NCBI RefSeq assembly: GCF_006175945.1
Contig: NZ_VAJL01000001.1
Location: 2,480,001-2,544,000 of the forward strand
Source: Chryseobacterium mulctrae
GTDB taxonomy: Bacteria > Bacteroidota > Bacteroidia > Flavobacteriales > Weeksellaceae
DNA: 64,000 nucleotides
Reading direction: 5' to 3'
Every line of letters starts with the position of its first letter. The first letter of the stretch is position 1. The notes under the pieces are model-generated. The model was not told the origin of the DNA. It did no database searches and worked only from the letters and a program-made list of their open reading frames with translations. This document shows, one piece after another, positions 32,917-41,431 of this stretch. The translations under genes and the position numbers were made by a program.

Positions 32917-33540
32917 ATGAAACACTATTTATTTTTGATTCTATTGCTATTGATTTCCTGCAAAAAGAACGAAGCGAGAAAAGAAATAACCCCGAAAGAT
33001 GAAACTTTGGACTTGAAGTACGAAGTTTTGAATCAGCTTATTACTGACCAAATTAGAGAAGACAGCATTAATGGTACTTTACATGATAACATTTATAATA
33101 TTGCAGTTAAGAGAGTTTTTTTTGAAGAATTAAATGAGAACGAAGAGCCACCGCCTCCTGTTTTAGCGTTAAATTTCTCATATGATTCCATTTTTGCAAT
33201 AAAAGATTCATCTTACTATAAAAATCAAGATAGAAACTTAATAAATTTTAATCTCCAAAAAAGTAAAATTAAAAAGAAATTAGATTTCATAACAACCGAC
33301 GAAATTTTGAAGTTAAGTGCAAAATATGAACGGGATTTTTGGAAACAGTTTCAAAAAAAATATGGAGATAAATGTATTCAAACTTTTTCTGTTCCTTTCT
33401 TTAATAAGAATAAAACGGTTTGCCTTGTACAAAATTCAATGTCTTGTGGACCATTCTACGGTGGAGGTTCAACTTTGATTTATAAAAAAGTGAATGGGAA
33501 ATGGGTGGTTTTAAAAACATATGATATTTGGGTAAGTTAG
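32917..33540 (+). CDS. Hypothetical lipoprotein
   Basis: This 207-residue protein is predicted to be a lipoprotein with lipobox LLLISC (cysteine about residue 15). The mature part is charged, contains a proline-rich EEPPPPVLALNF stretch near residue 77, and ends in a strand-rich region with VCLVQNSMSCGPFYGGGSTLIYKKVNGKWVVLKTY, a common C-terminal pattern of small secreted flavobacterial proteins. Two cysteines in the last third may form a disulphide. The family was not recognised. A dipeptide epimerase gene starts 4 bases downstream. Confidence 0.75.
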   Translation: MKHYLFLILLLLISCKKNEARKEITPKDETLDLKYEVLNQLITDQIREDSINGTLHDNIYNIAVKRVFFEELNENEEPPPPVLALNFSYDSIFAIKDSSYYKNQDRNLINFNLQKSKIKKKLDFITTDEILKLSAKYERDFWKQFQKKYGDKCIQTFSVPFFNKNKTVCLVQNSMSCGPFYGGGSTLIYKKVNGKWVVLKTYDIWVS

Positions 33541-33544
33541 TATT

Positions 33545-34537
33545 ATGAAAATAAAGTTTACTCTCAAAAAGCTTCAGCTAAAAGAAACGTTTTCCATTGC
33601 TTACGGAAACTACAATCATCGTGATGCATTGTTAATAGAGCTTTTCCATCAAAATTGTAAAGGTTATGGCGAATGTGTGGCGATTGATTATTACCAGATT
33701 AATCTTCACGATTTTGTTTTAAAATTAAAAGAAATTCAGCATCAAATTGAAGCGCAGAAAATCATTCATCCTAAAGATTTTTTTAAGTTTTTGTTGAGTT
33801 TAAACCTTCACTCGTTTTTGCTTTCTGCTTTAGATTGCGCGTATTGGGATCTGTTTGGAAAACTTGAAAATAAAAGTTTTTTAGAATTAAATCAACTTCC
33901 AACAGATAATTTAGTTGAAAGTTCAATCACGATTTCCATCGGAGATATTGAGAATCAAATCGATAAAATTCAGAAAAGTGAATGGACTCGATTTAAAGTA
34001 AAATGTAAAGGTTTAAATAAAAGCAATGTTGAAAAATTATTACAATTAGATAAAAGTATTGCTTTAGATTCTAATGCAAGTTTTACCGATGAAGATTGTG
34101 TTTGGCTTCAGGGAAATGGTGAGGTTCAAAAATTTTCATATTTGGAGCAACCTCGGCCAATTGACTATTATAGAATCTTAAAAAAAGAAAGTTTTGCTAA
34201 TTGGATGGCAGATGAAGATTGCCAGAATATTGATTCGCTTGAGGAACTCATTCCGTATTATAAAAGCATCAATATTAAACTGATGAAATGTGGAGGATTG
34301 ACTCCCGCTTTAGAAATGATAAAAAAAGCAAGAGAATTAAACTATAAAATTATGATCGGCTGCATGACAGAATCAACAGTCGGAATTTCTGCAGGATGTC
34401 TTTTAACCGGAGTCGCAGATTTTGTAGATTTAGACGGCGCCAATCTTATTTCTAATGATTATGCCACAGGGAATTTTGTAGAAAATGGCAAAATTATTCT
34501 ATCCGGAAAATCTGGTTTAGGGATTGATTTAAAGTGA
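33545..34537 (+). CDS. L-Ala-D/L-Glu (dipeptide) epimerase, enolase superfamily
   Basis: The 330-residue protein has the enolase-superfamily capping domain and barrel. Catalytic and metal residues are visible in order: a KVK lysine motif in TRFKVKCKG, the first metal ligand in ALDSNASF, glutamate in YLEQPRP, aspartate in MADEDCQ, and the second catalytic lysine in INIKLMKCGG. This motif set matches dipeptide epimerases that recycle the murein peptide L-Ala-D-Glu to L-Ala-L-Glu, although other dipeptides may be used. It follows the lipoprotein gene by 4 bases. The exact substrate is inferred from the family. Confidence 0.85.
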   Translation: MKIKFTLKKLQLKETFSIAYGNYNHRDALLIELFHQNCKGYGECVAIDYYQINLHDFVLKLKEIQHQIEAQKIIHPKDFFKFLLSLNLHSFLLSALDCAYWDLFGKLENKSFLELNQLPTDNLVESSITISIGDIENQIDKIQKSEWTRFKVKCKGLNKSNVEKLLQLDKSIALDSNASFTDEDCVWLQGNGEVQKFSYLEQPRPIDYYRILKKESFANWMADEDCQNIDSLEELIPYYKSINIKLMKCGGLTPALEMIKKARELNYKIMIGCMTESTVGISAGCLLTGVADFVDLDGANLISNDYATGNFVENGKIILSGKSGLGIDLK

Positions 34538-34545
34538 ATTAATCG

Positions 34546-34566
34546 GTGAATTGTGAATAGTTAATT
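34546..34566 (+). repeat. Heptad-periodic GTGAATT spacer
   Basis: GTGAATT, GTGAATA and GTTAATT follow one another directly as three 7-base units just after the epimerase stop codon. The same unit type appears at 48460-48541. Confidence 0.5.
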
Positions 34567-34676
34567 CGTTTCACTTGTCAATTTTATAATGTAAATCTAA
34601 GCTATACATTCGTCAGTTTGAGTATTTTTCATAATGAAATGAAGAGAAATGTATCGAATTGAATGGAGATTTAAAC

Positions 34677-34708
34677 AAAAATAGACTTTCAAAAGAAAGC
34701 CTATTTTT
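34677..34708. terminator. Bidirectional terminator
   Basis: AAAAATAGACTTTC (34677-34690) pairs with GAAAGCCTATTTTT (34695-34708) with one mismatch. It overlaps the stop codon of the minus-strand cytochrome gene and ends the epimerase gene from the other side. Confidence 0.75.
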
Positions 34709-34988
34709 TATTTACAGAAATCAAATAATCATAGACCATTTGATGTTGTTCATCATTCAATTTCGCTTTTGGAGCCATTCTGCTTAAGGTTTTTATCCAT
34801 CCCTGATCGTCGTGTTTTGCTGGATCCGGTAGTTTATGGCATCTGTTGCATGAGTTTTCAAAAACTGTTTTTCCCTGTGCTAAATGTTCAGCTGAGGTAA
34901 ATTTAGGACCGGTTACGGCTGTGCTTTTTGGTCCGCAAGAAACCATAAAAACAGACCCTAAAATCATATTTAAAACTAATTTTTTCAT
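34701..34988 (-). CDS. Small c-type cytochrome lipoprotein
   Basis: This 95-residue protein has a lipobox cysteine at residue 18 (VFMVSC) and one haem c motif, CNRCH, at 47-51. M71 in SRMAPKAKL is the probable distal ligand. It is a single-haem class I cytochrome anchored on the periplasmic face of a membrane. Its neighbour at 35016-35309 is a close paralogue, probably from tandem duplication. The electron partner is not evident from the window. Confidence 0.85.
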   Translation of the reverse strand: MKKLVLNMILGSVFMVSCGPKSTAVTGPKFTSAEHLAQGKTVFENSCNRCHKLPDPAKHDDQGWIKTLSRMAPKAKLNDEQHQMVYDYLISVNKK

Positions 34989-35015
34989 GATGATATTTTT
35001 TGTTGGTTGAATCTT

Positions 35016-35309
35016 TTATTTTTTCACAGACACCACATAATCGTAAACCCATTGATGTTGTTCGTCAGTTAGTTTCGCTTTTGGAGCCATAGAATTCATA
35101 ATTCCTACCCATTGTACAGAAGTAAATTTGGTGGGTTCTGGCAAATCATGACATCTTTTGCATGCAGTTTCGAAGATTGTTTTTCCCTGTGCTATTTGTT
35201 CTGTGGTACTTGTCGATGATTTTGGAGCTTCAGCTACAGATGTTGCTTTGGGAGTACAAGATGCTAATAAAATAAGGGCAAATGTTGCTGCTGCAAATAG
35301 ACTTTTCAT
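35016..35309 (-). CDS. Small c-type cytochrome lipoprotein, paralogue
   Basis: This 97-residue protein has a lipobox cysteine at residue 18 (LILLASC), the haem motif CKRCH at 50-54 and the likely axial M74 in NSMAPKAKL. It shares with the downstream copy the stretches AQGKT.FE..C.RCH.LP.P and MAPKAKL.DEQHQ.VYDY, so the two arose by duplication. The genes are 27 bases apart and probably co-transcribed, this one first. The linker between the lipid anchor and the haem domain is longer and S/T-rich in this copy. Confidence 0.85.
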   Translation of the reverse strand: MKSLFAAATFALILLASCTPKATSVAEAPKSSTSTTEQIAQGKTIFETACKRCHDLPEPTKFTSVQWVGIMNSMAPKAKLTDEQHQWVYDYVVSVKK

Positions 35310-35441
35310 ATTTTTTTTAATTGTTTAAAACAAAAATAGCGAATTTTGCAGGTGATTGGTGTTTAGATATATAATTTAGAAGCATTAAAATTAATGAGCT
35401 TTTTCTCGGATTTTGCAGGTTATTTTTATATTTTTGAATGA

Positions 35442-36437
35442 ATGAAAATTTCAACAGAAGACTTTATAGATGGGATTAAATCAGGCAATAAGCGTTTGAT
35501 TGCAAAAGCCATTACTTTAGTTGAGAGCACAAAACCCGAACATCGAAGTCAGGCAGAAGAACTTTTAAAAAAGATACTTCCGTTAACAGGAAATTCAATC
35601 AGAGTGGGAATCACAGGAGTTCCCGGTGCCGGAAAATCTACTTTTATAGAAAATTTTGGAAGATTAGCGATTTCAAATAATAAAAAAGTTGCGGTTTTAG
35701 CTATCGATCCCAGTTCTGCGATTAATAAAGGTAGTATTTTGGGGGATAAAACCAGAATGGAAGAGTTGGCAAAAGAAGAAAATGCATTTATTCGTCCTTC
35801 TCCAAGTTCCGGATTTTTGGGCGGAGTTGCCAATACTACTTTTGAAACGATGATGATTTGCGAAGCTGCAGGATACGATTATATTTTAATCGAAACCGTC
35901 GGAGTAGGGCAGTCTGAAGTTTTGGTTTCAGATATTACCGATGTTTTTTTGTTTCTGAAAATTATTGGCGGTGGTGACGAACTTCAGGGAATAAAGCGCG
36001 GAATCATGGAAATGGTCGATATTATTTTCATTAATAAAGTAGAAGAAAGTAATCTGCAAAAAGCCAAAAATACCAAGCTTGAACTAAAACGTGCATTAGA
36101 TTTTCTTCCTGCAAAAGAAAAAGACTGGAAAGTTCCTGTTTTGTTGGGTTCTGCTTTACATAATGAAGGATTGAATGATGTCTATCAGAAAATTAATGAT
36201 TTTATTTCATTAAAAAAGAATTCGAAACGTTTTGACGAAGTTCGAACTCAACAATCTGAAAAACGCTTTGAATATTGGGTTCAGGAATATATTTTAAGTA
36301 TGATGAAAAAAGATAATTCTGTGGAGGAAGCTTATATTCAGCATAAAAAAAATGCTTCAGACCTGATTTCTAATCCAAGTACTGAAGCAAAGTTATTTGT
36401 AGAAAAGTTTTTAAGAGATTCAAGATCTGAGATTTGA
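35442..36437 (+). CDS. meaB: Methylmalonyl-CoA mutase-associated GTPase MeaB
   Basis: MeaB protects and reactivates adenosylcobalamin-dependent methylmalonyl-CoA mutase. The 331-residue G3E-family GTPase has the P-loop GVPGAGKST at 59-67, the conserved IDPSSAINKGSILGDKTRME block, ETVGVGQSE and the FINK base-recognition motif. It probably serves the MutB encoded 12 kb upstream. Its last codons are part of a 7-base periodic tract that runs on into the spacer, so the C-terminal tail RDSRSEI may have been shaped by the repeat. Confidence 0.93.
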   Translation: MKISTEDFIDGIKSGNKRLIAKAITLVESTKPEHRSQAEELLKKILPLTGNSIRVGITGVPGAGKSTFIENFGRLAISNNKKVAVLAIDPSSAINKGSILGDKTRMEELAKEENAFIRPSPSSGFLGGVANTTFETMMICEAAGYDYILIETVGVGQSEVLVSDITDVFLFLKIIGGGDELQGIKRGIMEMVDIIFINKVEESNLQKAKNTKLELKRALDFLPAKEKDWKVPVLLGSALHNEGLNDVYQKINDFISLKKNSKRFDEVRTQQSEKRFEYWVQEYILSMMKKDNSVEEAYIQHKKNASDLISNPSTEAKLFVEKFLRDSRSEI

Positions 36438-36528
36438 GTTACGAGTTTCAAGATCCGAGTTTTCAAGATTCGTGGAATATTTAATAAGTATATTTTACAA
36501 GATTTAAAACTCGTATCACCAAACCCGA
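36423..36528. repeat. Heptad-periodic AGATNNG tract with inverted right arm
   Basis: From 36423 the units AGATCTG, AGATTTG, AGTTACG, AGTTTCA and AGATCCG follow in register, then AGTTTTCA (one base longer) and AGATTCG up to 36472. The first two lie inside the 3' end of meaB. The right part (about 36500-36535) holds complementary text such as AAACTCG and AACCACGA. It separates convergent meaB and the DUF4251 gene. Confidence 0.6.
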
Positions 36529-36535
36529 ACCACGA

Positions 36536-37081
36536 CTAAAGCTTCTCCTTTTCTTTCGTTTCTTCATTTTTAGAAATATATCCATCGTAAGAAATCGGCT
36601 GTCTATCGTTGCTTCTTATTGATGTTGATGCTTTTCCGTTTTTAAAAATTTCAATATTAATATCAGAAACATGTTTTACATCATTGGGTTTGATTTTGTA
36701 CACCCAGTTTCCTTTTTTACTCTGAGTTTTTGTTACGGCATAATCTTTTGAAGTAAATCGGTAACTGTTATCGGATGTTCCGTACGTTGAGGTAAAAGCT
36801 CTTCCAAAATAAGGAAGCGTAACTTCCATCACTCCTTTTTTAAATTCAATGCCGTAGCTTTCACCAGAAATCTGAAATGTACGAAGCTGAGTGGCATTCG
36901 GGATTGAGTTTACCACATTGATAACATCGTAATTCATCGGGTTTGCTTTTTCAGCATGAAAAGTAAATTCATCAGAACTCACCAGATTGTTTACTATTTG
37001 TGGATCAACTTTTTGCGATGCACAATTCTGAAAAAGAAATATGAATGCAAAAACTGAGATTATTTTTATATAAATTTTCAT
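36536..37081 (-). CDS. DUF4251 domain lipoprotein
   Basis: This 181-residue protein, from the start chosen here, has a signal peptide with lipobox FLFQNC and a DUF4251 body: EFTFHAEKANP near the start, GVMEVTLPYFGRAF in the middle and a beta-rich end. The frame is open to 37111, but the extra ten residues (MMYKFTKFNL) would spoil the signal peptide, so the second methionine (MKIYIKII) is preferred. DUF4251 proteins are common in Bacteroidota and have no known function. The tail is highly charged (KNEETKEKEKL). Confidence 0.82.
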   Translation of the reverse strand: MKIYIKIISVFAFIFLFQNCASQKVDPQIVNNLVSSDEFTFHAEKANPMNYDVINVVNSIPNATQLRTFQISGESYGIEFKKGVMEVTLPYFGRAFTSTYGTSDNSYRFTSKDYAVTKTQSKKGNWVYKIKPNDVKHVSDINIEIFKNGKASTSIRSNDRQPISYDGYISKNEETKEKEKL

Positions 37082-37184
37082 AAGATTAAATTTAGTAAAT
37101 TTATACATCAAAATGTATGCAAAAACGAATTTCAGAATATTTTTTGGAATAGAAATTGTTAAGGTTCAATTATAATAGGCAATT

Positions 37185-37991
37185 ATGAAAATTACTCATT
37201 TATTAGGAATTGGAGCGGCCGCTTTTGCAGTTGCAGCGTGTACAACAAATCCGATGACAGGAAGAAAATCTCTACAAATAGGAACCCTTAATCCTCAGAT
37301 AACTTCTTCGGCTGTGCAACAATATCAGCAGACTTTGAAAGAGTCTAAAGTTGTAACAGGAGCTCAGGCTCAGATGGTTAAAAAAGTAGGAAATAAAATA
37401 AAAATAGCAGCAGAACAATATTACGCAAGTATCGGTAGAAGTGCAGATTTGTCTGGTTATCAGTGGGAATTTAATCTTCTTCAGGATAATCAGGTGAATG
37501 CATGGTGTATGCCGGGCGGAAAAGTGGCTGTTTATACAGGAATTCTTCCGGTTACTAAAGATGAAACCGGGCTTGCAGTTGTGATGGGGCACGAAGTTTC
37601 TCACGCTTTGGCAGGTCATGGTAACGAAAGAATTTCACAGGCAATGGTTGCACAATATGGAGGAGCGCTTTTAGGAAGTACTATTTCAAATGCACAATGG
37701 TCTAGTGTTTTTCAACAAGTTTATCCTGTTGGTTCACAAGTAGCTCTTTTAAAATATGGAAGAACTCAGGAGTCTGAAGCAGACGAAATGGGATTAAATT
37801 TAATGGCCATTGCAGGGTATGATCCGCGTCAAGCAATACCTTTCTGGCAAAGGATGGAAGCTTCATCTTCAGGAGCAAGACAACCGGAGTTTTTGTCAAC
37901 TCACCCAAGTCCGGGAACCAGAGTTGGAGATATTCAGAAAGATTTACCAAAGGCTTTAGAATACTATAAAAGAGCAGGAGGAAAAGTTTAA
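37185..37991 (+). CDS. M48 family metalloprotease lipoprotein
   Basis: This 268-residue periplasmic protease has a lipobox cysteine at 19 (AVAAC), the zinc motif HEVSH at 136-140 and the third-ligand block ESEADEMG near residue 197. NAWCMPGGKVAVYTGIL just before the motif is typical of the YggG/LoiP and BepA group, which degrade or help fold outer-membrane proteins. It lacks the TPR domain of BepA, so LoiP-like is the closer comparison. It is divergent from the DUF4251 gene and followed by a small membrane-protein gene. Confidence 0.9.
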   Translation: MKITHLLGIGAAAFAVAACTTNPMTGRKSLQIGTLNPQITSSAVQQYQQTLKESKVVTGAQAQMVKKVGNKIKIAAEQYYASIGRSADLSGYQWEFNLLQDNQVNAWCMPGGKVAVYTGILPVTKDETGLAVVMGHEVSHALAGHGNERISQAMVAQYGGALLGSTISNAQWSSVFQQVYPVGSQVALLKYGRTQESEADEMGLNLMAIAGYDPRQAIPFWQRMEASSSGARQPEFLSTHPSPGTRVGDIQKDLPKALEYYKRAGGKV

Positions 37992-38092
37992 TGAAAGAAA
38001 ATTTTAAGTTTTTAATTAATTGGATTAACCGAAAGAATTTATAAATTTTAGTTTAAATTTATAAGTCAATATTCACCATCAAAAACACTATT

Positions 38093-38410
38093 ATGAAAAG
38101 TATTTCGATTATAGGAATGATACTTCTTGCAGTATCTGCCTTACTTTTTTATCTGACAACAGATTTTACTGTTGAGAAAATTACAATTTCGCATGTAATG
38201 GGAGTTATGGCCGGAATTGGAATAGGTTTGATATTCGGCGGAATGATTGGTTATGTAAGTAAAGGGAGTGCCATAAAAGAAGAAGCCAAAAGAAAGGAGT
38301 TTAAACAACTTCAAAAAGAAAAAGAAGAACTTGAAAAGCAAGCTATTGAAATTGAAAGACGTCAGGCTGAGCTTGAAAAAGAAAATATAAATAAAAATCC
38401 TCAAATTTAA
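38093..38410 (+). CDS. Small membrane protein with C-terminal coiled coil
   Basis: This 105-residue protein has two hydrophobic helices (about residues 3-21 and 34-54, the second glycine-rich: VMGVMAGIGIGLIFGGMIGYV) and then a charged helix (60-100) with strong heptad character (KEEAKRKEFKQLQKEKEELEK), predicted to be coiled coil in the cytoplasm. The family was not recognised. It lies 101 bases after the M48 protease gene and the terminator overlaps its stop codon. Confidence 0.72.
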   Translation: MKSISIIGMILLAVSALLFYLTTDFTVEKITISHVMGVMAGIGIGLIFGGMIGYVSKGSAIKEEAKRKEFKQLQKEKEELEKQAIEIERRQAELEKENINKNPQI

Positions 38411-38427
38411 TTTGAGGATTTTTTTAT
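38393..38427. terminator. Bidirectional terminator
   Basis: AAAAATCCTCAAA (38393-38405) pairs perfectly with TTTGAGGATTTTT (38411-38423), followed by T's. It includes the stop codon of the small membrane protein and faces the minus-strand OMP gene. Confidence 0.85.
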
Positions 38428-38445
38428 GATTGAATTTTTGTTTGA

Positions 38446-39084
38446 TTAGAATTTATATCCTAAACCTAACAAAAATAAGCTTGATCTGTTGTCGTAATTG
38501 ATTTCCTGACTTGATCCCGCAACATTGTTGATGAATTTTCTCTGATCTTTAGAAAAAGCGCCTTCATATCTTGCAGAAAGAATTAGCTTCTTAATTTCAC
38601 TTTGTACACCCAATTGGTACCCTACGGTGAATTCTTTAGCATCAACCTTTTGCACGAAATTATCAAAATTGTCGCTTTTAGCTAAGTTGAAACTTCCAAC
38701 AGGTCCTGCATAAGCACTTAATAAATTACCCAATACATTTACCCCAACCAAAACAGGAATATCTACTCTGCTGTTTTTAGCTTTAATGGTAGTTTGAGCT
38801 GCATTTATATCATTTTGTACAGTAACTTCGTTGCTGAAATTGGTATAATAAATTTCCGGCATTACGTATAATGCAGTTGGTAAATCAATTTTTAAAGATA
38901 AACCAACATTAAATCCGGTAATGTTTTTTCCTTTTTGCTCTACAGCATTTGTAGCTGCTGTTTTAAGGTTTTTCCAAGAAGCTGAGCTTGTTGGAATCAA
39001 TACATTTGCTTTTCCGGCTAGTGAAATCTGTGCCGAAGCAAAAACTGAAAAGCCTATAAATGCTGCGCTAATTAATTTTTTCAT
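38446..39084 (-). CDS. Outer-membrane beta-barrel protein
   Basis: This 212-residue protein has a signal peptide ending at FASAQ and alternating amphipathic strands ending in LFLLGLGYKF, with a C-terminal aromatic residue typical of outer-membrane barrels (porin/OmpW-like group). Its start overlaps the end of the mlaF-like gene by 17 bases, so it is part of the mlaE-mlaF operon. A barrel encoded with an inner-membrane lipid transporter may be its outer-membrane counterpart; this is inference from position. Confidence 0.78.
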   Translation of the reverse strand: MKKLISAAFIGFSVFASAQISLAGKANVLIPTSSASWKNLKTAATNAVEQKGKNITGFNVGLSLKIDLPTALYVMPEIYYTNFSNEVTVQNDINAAQTTIKAKNSRVDIPVLVGVNVLGNLLSAYAGPVGSFNLAKSDNFDNFVQKVDAKEFTVGYQLGVQSEIKKLILSARYEGAFSKDQRKFINNVAGSSQEINYDNRSSLFLLGLGYKF

Positions 39085-39883
39085 TATCGTCTATTTTTGT
39101 AATAGTATTCTCAATTGTTTTATTATTCTCTAAAAGATATTCTCGCAATTCTTTAAATAATTCTGATGAATAAACGAAATCGATTAGATTTTTATTGCCT
39201 GCAGTAATCAGGATGTCTTTATTACCTTCCCATTCTTTTATGCCCAATCTCAGGTATACAATTTTCTCGCCAATGGTCATCACCGAGTTCATATCGTGAG
39301 TATTGATAATGGTTGTGGTGTTGTATTCTTTGGTAATTTCAAGCAACAAATCATCAATTACATTAGAAGTATAAGGATCTAATCCTGAGTTTGGCTCATC
39401 ACAGAAAAGATATTTTGGGTGATTTACAATCGCTCTTGCAATTGCCACACGTTTCTGCATCCCTCCGGAAATTTCTGATGGGAATTTTCTGTTAGCTTTA
39501 TCTAAATGTACTCTTCCGATTACCTCAAAAACCCTTCTTTTCTTTTCTCTGAACGTTAAATTGGTAAACATATCAAGTGGAAACATGATGTTTTCTTCAA
39601 CAGTTAAAGAATCAAACAATGCACTTCCCTGAAATAATGTTCCGATCTCAGATCGTAAATGCTGCTTTTCTTCGCGGTTCATTACATTGATATCTCTTCC
39701 ATCAAACAAGATTTCTCCTGATGAAGGCTGATAAACATTTAATAAACTTTTAAGAAAAACGGTTTTTCCTGATCCACTTTGTCCGATAATCAGGTTTGTT
39801 TTACCTTTTTCGAAGGTGGTTGAAATTCCTTTAAGCACTTCAACATCACCAAAACTCTTTTTAAGATTTTTTACCTCAATCAT
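39068..39883 (-). CDS. mlaF: MlaF-like ABC transporter ATP-binding protein
   Basis: This ATPase of the MCE/Mla phospholipid transport system has Walker A GQSGSGKTV, signature SGGMQKRVA, Walker B YLFCDEPNSGLDP and switch histidine in INTHDMNSV. The frame is open to 39943, but the extra 20 residues overlap the mlaE gene; MIEVKNLKKSFG at 39883 is the standard start and overlaps the mlaE stop codon as TGATG, a translational-coupling arrangement. The chosen protein is 271 residues. The substrate-binding MlaD is encoded 15 kb away at 55159. Confidence 0.88.
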   Translation of the reverse strand: MIEVKNLKKSFGDVEVLKGISTTFEKGKTNLIIGQSGSGKTVFLKSLLNVYQPSSGEILFDGRDINVMNREEKQHLRSEIGTLFQGSALFDSLTVEENIMFPLDMFTNLTFREKKRRVFEVIGRVHLDKANRKFPSEISGGMQKRVAIARAIVNHPKYLFCDEPNSGLDPYTSNVIDDLLLEITKEYNTTTIINTHDMNSVMTIGEKIVYLRLGIKEWEGNKDILITAGNKNLIDFVYSSELFKELREYLLENNKTIENTITKIDDNEKIN

Positions 39884-40635
39884 CAGCTTAATATTAATTG
39901 TGTTAAAATTAATTCGGAAATAATGATAAATACCATCGTCCAAACCACGGCTTGTGTACTTGCTCTACCTACTTCCAATGAACCACCTTTCACAAAATAT
40001 CCAAAATAAGAAGGTACAGTGGCAATTACAAATGCAAAAACAATGGTCTTAGCAAATGCATAATAAATGAAAAGATTCGGCATGTACATTTGTATTCCTG
40101 TGATGTAATCGGCAGTCGTCCAGTTACCGGTAAGTATCCCTGCAATATAACCTCCACCAATACCAAAAACAATACTGATTGCAATTAAAAGCGGATTAAA
40201 AATAAGACAGGCAATAATTTTAGGTAAAATTAAAAAATTGGGAGAGTTTACTCCCATAATATCTAGAGCATCAATCTGTTCCGAAACACGCATTGTACCA
40301 ATGGTGGAAGCGATATATGAACCTACTTTTCCTGCTAAAATTAAACTGATAATTGTAGGAGCAAACTCCAATACTAAAACTGCTTTGGTTGCATAACCTA
40401 CAAATGCAGGAGGAATAGGGAACGATGATGCATCAAAATTGTTAAACATCTGAATGGCAACAACGGCTCCGACAAAGATAGACGTGAAAATAACCAACCC
40501 AAATGAGTTGACTCCCAAATCATTGATTTCTCGCATAAATAGCTTCCAAAAAACTCTCATTTTCTGAGGCTTTTGAAGAGATTTACCGATAAGAATCATG
40601 TATTCTCCGACGGCTGTAAAAAAGTTTTTTAACAT
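39883..40635 (-). CDS. mlaE: MlaE family ABC transporter permease
   Basis: This 250-residue permease has five membrane helices and the MlaE-family blocks GVNSFGLVIFTSIFVGAVVAIQ, the loop FAPTIISLILAGKVGSYIASTIGTMRVSEQIDAL that contacts the ATPase, and a final helix pair. MlaE moves phospholipid between the inner membrane and the MCE protein. It is the first gene of the mlaE-mlaF-OMP group; its stop overlaps the mlaF start. Confidence 0.92.
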   Translation of the reverse strand: MLKNFFTAVGEYMILIGKSLQKPQKMRVFWKLFMREINDLGVNSFGLVIFTSIFVGAVVAIQMFNNFDASSFPIPPAFVGYATKAVLVLEFAPTIISLILAGKVGSYIASTIGTMRVSEQIDALDIMGVNSPNFLILPKIIACLIFNPLLIAISIVFGIGGGYIAGILTGNWTTADYITGIQMYMPNLFIYYAFAKTIVFAFVIATVPSYFGYFVKGGSLEVGRASTQAVVWTMVFIIISELILTQLILS

Positions 40636-40795
40636 TCTGCTAAATTAGACTATTTATTTAAAACTTTGAAAAGTAGTAGCAAAACTAAGACCGAAAAACT
40701 AATGTCTAGAATATAAAAATATTATTAGTTATCCGATAAGTTGAATTTTTAATTTCTTTTAAAAAGAAACTAAAAGATAAGTGAACTTGCTTTCT

Positions 40796-41425
40796 TTATG
40801 GGATATTCAGATACTTGTGAGTTTGCACTGATGCTTGCCAACGCGGATTTGCAAGGATGAAATCGGTAATCTTAGGATACATTTCGTCTCTTTTGCTCCA
40901 TTCACTCTGAAGATATAGCCTACAATTTTCCGAAACTTTTGCAGCTTGTTCATCCGCAAACTTAAAGTCATTATTGTTAAAAACAATCATTTTAAGCTCG
41001 TGAGCTTTAGCATAAATTTCTTCTTTCGGAAGTCCTGTTTTCTTTGGTGAAAGCGTAATCCAGTCGATTTGTCCGCTCAAAGGATATGCTCCTGAAGTTT
41101 CGATATGGATGGTGCAACCTAATTCTTTTAATTTAGAAGTCAAAATATCTAAATTCCACATTAACGGTTCACCACCGGTCAAAACAATAATTTTACAGTG
41201 TTTTGCGGCAGTTTCTGCAATTTCTTCAGCATTCATCAAGGGATGTAACGTTGGGTCCCAACTTTCCTTTACATCACACCAATGGCAACCAACATCACAA
41301 CCTCCCAGTCTGATGAAATAAGCTGCTTTTCCTGTATGTGCGCCTTCTCCCTGAATAGTGTAAAAATGCTCCATCACAGGGAGCATTTTACCTTCTTTTA
41401 ATAATATATCTTCTTCTTTATTCAT
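40796..41425 (-). CDS. queE: 7-carboxy-7-deazaguanine synthase
   Basis: QueE is a radical SAM enzyme that converts carboxytetrahydropterin to 7-carboxy-7-deazaguanine on the route to queuosine. The 209-residue protein opens with FYTIQGEGAHTGKAAYFIRL, typical of QueE, and binds the 4Fe-4S cluster through C43, C47 and C50 (CX3CX2C), with TGGEP shortly after for SAM binding. It is the last gene of a pgi-methyltransferase-folD-queE run, 6 bases after folD. Its substrate route starts from GTP via a pterin, loosely related to folate chemistry. Other que genes are not in the window. Confidence 0.93.
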   Translation of the reverse strand: MNKEEDILLKEGKMLPVMEHFYTIQGEGAHTGKAAYFIRLGGCDVGCHWCDVKESWDPTLHPLMNAEEIAETAAKHCKIIVLTGGEPLMWNLDILTSKLKELGCTIHIETSGAYPLSGQIDWITLSPKKTGLPKEEIYAKAHELKMIVFNNNDFKFADEQAAKVSENCRLYLQSEWSKRDEMYPKITDFILANPRWQASVQTHKYLNIP

Positions 41426-41431
41426 TTCAAA

